NCBI GenBank assembly: GCA_007571225.1 | Contig: RKRU01000046.1 | Location: 1 to 6,826 of the forward strand | DNA length: 6,826 bases | Direction: 5' to 3' | Source of the DNA: Nitrosopumilaceae archaeon | GTDB taxonomy: Archaea; Thermoproteota; Nitrososphaeria; Nitrososphaerales; Nitrosopumilaceae | Notes under the pieces: model-generated | The model's database searches: none | What the model was told of the DNA's origin: nothing | The model's input: the letters and a program-made list of their open reading frames with translations, nothing else | Shown here: positions 5,157-6,826 of the stretch, piece by piece | Layout: every line of letters begins with the position of its first letter | Position numbering within the stretch: the stretch's first letter is position 1 | Position numbers and translations under genes: made by a program

Positions 5157-6596
5157 ATGAATCCAATCATAGTAATAGGAATGGTCTCCTTGATTACGGC
5201 CGGCCTGTATGGCATATATGCCGGCATTGAACAGCAGGCAGAATTAGGGGAAGTACAGCGCAGTATGCTAGCATTGACGCATGCATCGTCTCCCGGCATG
5301 GTGGAGGCCGAATATACCAAAAGAGGACACATCATAATAACCAACAACTGGCAGCAGGGAAATGCGGATGTAATCCAGTTTCGCAAGTATGCACAGGACA
5401 ACACGTTAGACAGTGTATGGACGGTAAATCATACCGTATTACCGCTTCATACAAAGAATCTGACGGTACTACCTTTGGACCTGTCAGATGCACTAAAGGC
5501 AGCAAAAAACAGCACGGCAGACGGATCAAGATACAAGGGCGTGACGTCGCAGGGTGTGGTATTTCCAGTAAAACCCGCCATAGTACAACAACAGCCCGTT
5601 GTAATAACGCCTACGCCACCATCGCTGCCGCCCCAGACGCCACCGACTACACCGCCAGGCGACGGAAATACCGTATTACTAGGTGGTGGTTCGAGTAGTC
5701 AGAGCGACACTGACCAATCCGCCAGTTACCACTATGCAGAGTCCAACTACTGGTGCAACCACAAATCCAGTAAAATGACAAAGTGGTCGCTGTACGACCA
5801 GCCATTCCAGACGGGCCCTGGCGGCCTCACCGAGACTCCTGTACCAAAGGGTGCGGCATCATGGTATGTATGGCAGAAACAAGAGCCCATCGACCGACAG
5901 CAGAAGCCCTTTTGTGGTGGGGACTACAATCGTCCTGTGTCATTTAACCCCAACAACCCACAAGGTCTAGTCCGCCTACAGGCAAACGTATGGAAGACCC
6001 CACCATCCTACCCCATTACGGCCGCATTTGACAAAAGCGGCGTCTACACAGTCAAGCAGGGCGGCGCGTCAAAGATGTTCGTAGAGGTCCCCGTATCAGG
6101 CAGTGTATCTGCCACGTATGACTTTGTAAACTATTTCACAGAACGAAAGACGTACAACTTTGACGACTGTGACTACACGCTCGGGACGCCAGTAGTACAA
6201 AATGCACTTCAGGCCAGGAAGGACGGCGTGGGAATGCCCACATTTAAACTGGTAGTTGACGGCCTGCCGGTACCTAGTTTTCTCGGGCCCACTACAATCG
6301 AAGCTGCACATCCGACCGTAACATCGGTAGTAAACAACCCCCAATTCTCAACTATGGAATACACGCACCACTGCGTCCATACGCTTACGGGTACCGTATC
6401 AGCATCGTGGACGTACGGCACCACAATCAGTGGGATAACCCATGTGTTCAACGCAAGGAATGGCCAGAATCTGGATGTGGACTTGGCATTCCGCCTAGAA
6501 TATACACCGGATAGTGCTGCAGGCGATGTGAAGAGTACTAGTACTGACATGACTGCAAGTCACATCAAGCTCACGCTCGTACCACACGACTTTTAG
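5157..6596 (+). CDS. membrane-anchored modular surface protein, 479 aa, unknown function
   Basis: The N-terminal hydrophobic segment (about 3-23: PIIVIGMVSLITAGLYGIYAG) has no preceding basic residue and no clear K/R-G class III site, so it reads as an uncleaved or Sec-type anchor rather than a standard archaellin/pilin signal. A first domain (about 30-140) contains a strand-rich stretch ITNNWQQGNADVIQF and three sequons (N91-H-T, N101-L-T, N118-S-T). A Pro/Thr-rich linker (148-169) and a Gly/Ser segment (176-184) lead to a C-terminal domain of about 290 residues, rich in aromatic and beta-type sequence, with four cysteines (C200, C253, C338, C406) that could form two disulfides. This build (anchor, stalk, linker, head) is that of a cell-surface adhesin, a minor pilus-like subunit or a viral/element spike. 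No family is recognised. GC is clearly higher (about 55% in parts) than at the left end of the window. It ends in TAG; no obvious terminator follows. Confidence 0.85.
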   Translation: MNPIIVIGMVSLITAGLYGIYAGIEQQAELGEVQRSMLALTHASSPGMVEAEYTKRGHIIITNNWQQGNADVIQFRKYAQDNTLDSVWTVNHTVLPLHTKNLTVLPLDLSDALKAAKNSTADGSRYKGVTSQGVVFPVKPAIVQQQPVVITPTPPSLPPQTPPTTPPGDGNTVLLGGGSSSQSDTDQSASYHYAESNYWCNHKSSKMTKWSLYDQPFQTGPGGLTETPVPKGAASWYVWQKQEPIDRQQKPFCGGDYNRPVSFNPNNPQGLVRLQANVWKTPPSYPITAAFDKSGVYTVKQGGASKMFVEVPVSGSVSATYDFVNYFTERKTYNFDDCDYTLGTPVVQNALQARKDGVGMPTFKLVVDGLPVPSFLGPTTIEAAHPTVTSVVNNPQFSTMEYTHHCVHTLTGTVSASWTYGTTISGITHVFNARNGQNLDVDLAFRLEYTPDSAAGDVKSTSTDMTASHIKLTLVPHDF

Positions 6597-6745
6597 TCCA
6601 GACACCGAGGCAGGCCCACATCCTCATTATCAAAACAGACCGGCCGGCCACATTACATCATACCAGATCAATCTTTGCCGTGCCCGCATAATCCGTCCAG
6701 CATCCTGCGGCATTCCAGACTCACGGTGGCACACCGCATCTGTCC

Positions 6746-6826
6746 CTATATCATGACACAGTCGTGATTGTCTCGCATATGATCTCCATGCATGAAACCA
6801 TCAATATGGATCACTACGTTTTTGCG
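6746..6826 (-). CDS. possible 3' end of a minus-strand gene (partial)
   Basis: This is the only minus-strand frame open at the right edge: 26 codons reading KNVVIHIDGFMHGDHMRDNH and ending in TAG, converging on the 479-aa gene. Too little is visible to name a family; it is rich in His and Asp. The frame stays open beyond the TAG for another 25 codons to TGA at 6668 (GQMRCATVSLECRRMLDGLC and onwards), which also looks protein-like, so the real end could be 6668 if the TAG is a nonsense mutation or is read through. A hairpin of 8 bp with a 3-nt loop (about 6750-6768) falls within it. The 71 bases between 6597 and 6667 show nothing recognisable apart from the GC palindrome GGCCGGCC. Confidence 0.35.
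   Translation of the reverse strand, partial: RKNVVIHIDGFMHGDHMRDNHDCVMI

Noticed and set aside
6597..6766. In-frame extension of the 479-aa protein past its TAG (about 55 codons)
   Set aside because: The extension is Arg/Ser/Pro/His-rich and antisense to the possible minus-strand gene end, so it looks like a shadow; it is weak evidence for readthrough.
6750..6768. 8-bp hairpin as terminator of the 479-aa gene
   Set aside because: It lies more than 150 nt after the stop, contains a G-T pair, has no T-run and falls inside a possible opposing coding region.
1..6826. CRISPR array, tRNA, rRNA, insertion sequence ends
   Set aside because: No regularly spaced direct repeats, no tRNA cloverleaf or rRNA blocks, and no transposase or terminal inverted repeats were seen on reading both strands.

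Overview
The window looks archaeal, most likely from an ammonia-oxidising thaumarchaeote (Nitrososphaerota) or one of its mobile elements. The reasons are a TFB/TFIIB-like zinc-ribbon protein, a FlaK/PibD-type prepilin peptidase, heavy use of the codons ATA, CTA and GTA, and two + strand genes whose TATA-like boxes sit exactly 25.5 nt (box centre to the A of ATG) upstream of the start codon, the geometry of leaderless archaeal transcripts. The lineage is an inference from these traits; no rRNA or housekeeping gene is present to prove it.

Layout. 2-337 (+) is the C-terminal end of a probable MvaI/BcnI-type restriction endonuclease. It is more AT-rich (about 43% GC by hand count) and differs in codon style from the rest. 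Convergent to it, 3637-389 (-) is a tight four-gene operon read in this order: TFB-like transcription factor, ParB/sulfiredoxin-fold-like protein, small winged-helix-like protein, archaeal prepilin (preflagellin) peptidase. The first two genes abut with no spacer, the next pair overlaps by 4 nt (GTGA) and the last pair is 22 nt apart. Non-ATG starts (TTG, GTG, TTG) and Shine-Dalgarno sites mark the internal genes.

3638-4343 is a poorly filled stretch between the operon and the + strand genes. It holds one plausible 63-aa ORF, a possible small minus-strand gene broken by an in-frame TAG, and two perfect 16-bp palindromes. From 4344 onward are two + strand genes for exported proteins: a 248-aa protein with a signal peptide, and a 479-aa protein with an N-terminal membrane anchor, a small domain, a proline/threonine-rich linker and a large C-terminal domain with four cysteines. 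The last 81 bases hold what may be the 3' end of a minus-strand gene.

Working model (inference): one half of the region encodes regulators plus a pilin-type signal peptidase, the other half encodes surface or secreted proteins. This fits an accessory surface-structure module or an integrated element (plasmid/provirus) carrying its own TFB-like factor. No integrase, capsid, replication gene or attachment site is visible, so the mobile-element reading is not proven. The most unusual observation is that three places on the minus strand (2789, 4231, 6746) have a TAG in frame between two protein-like open stretches. This could be coincidence, gene decay or amber readthrough.
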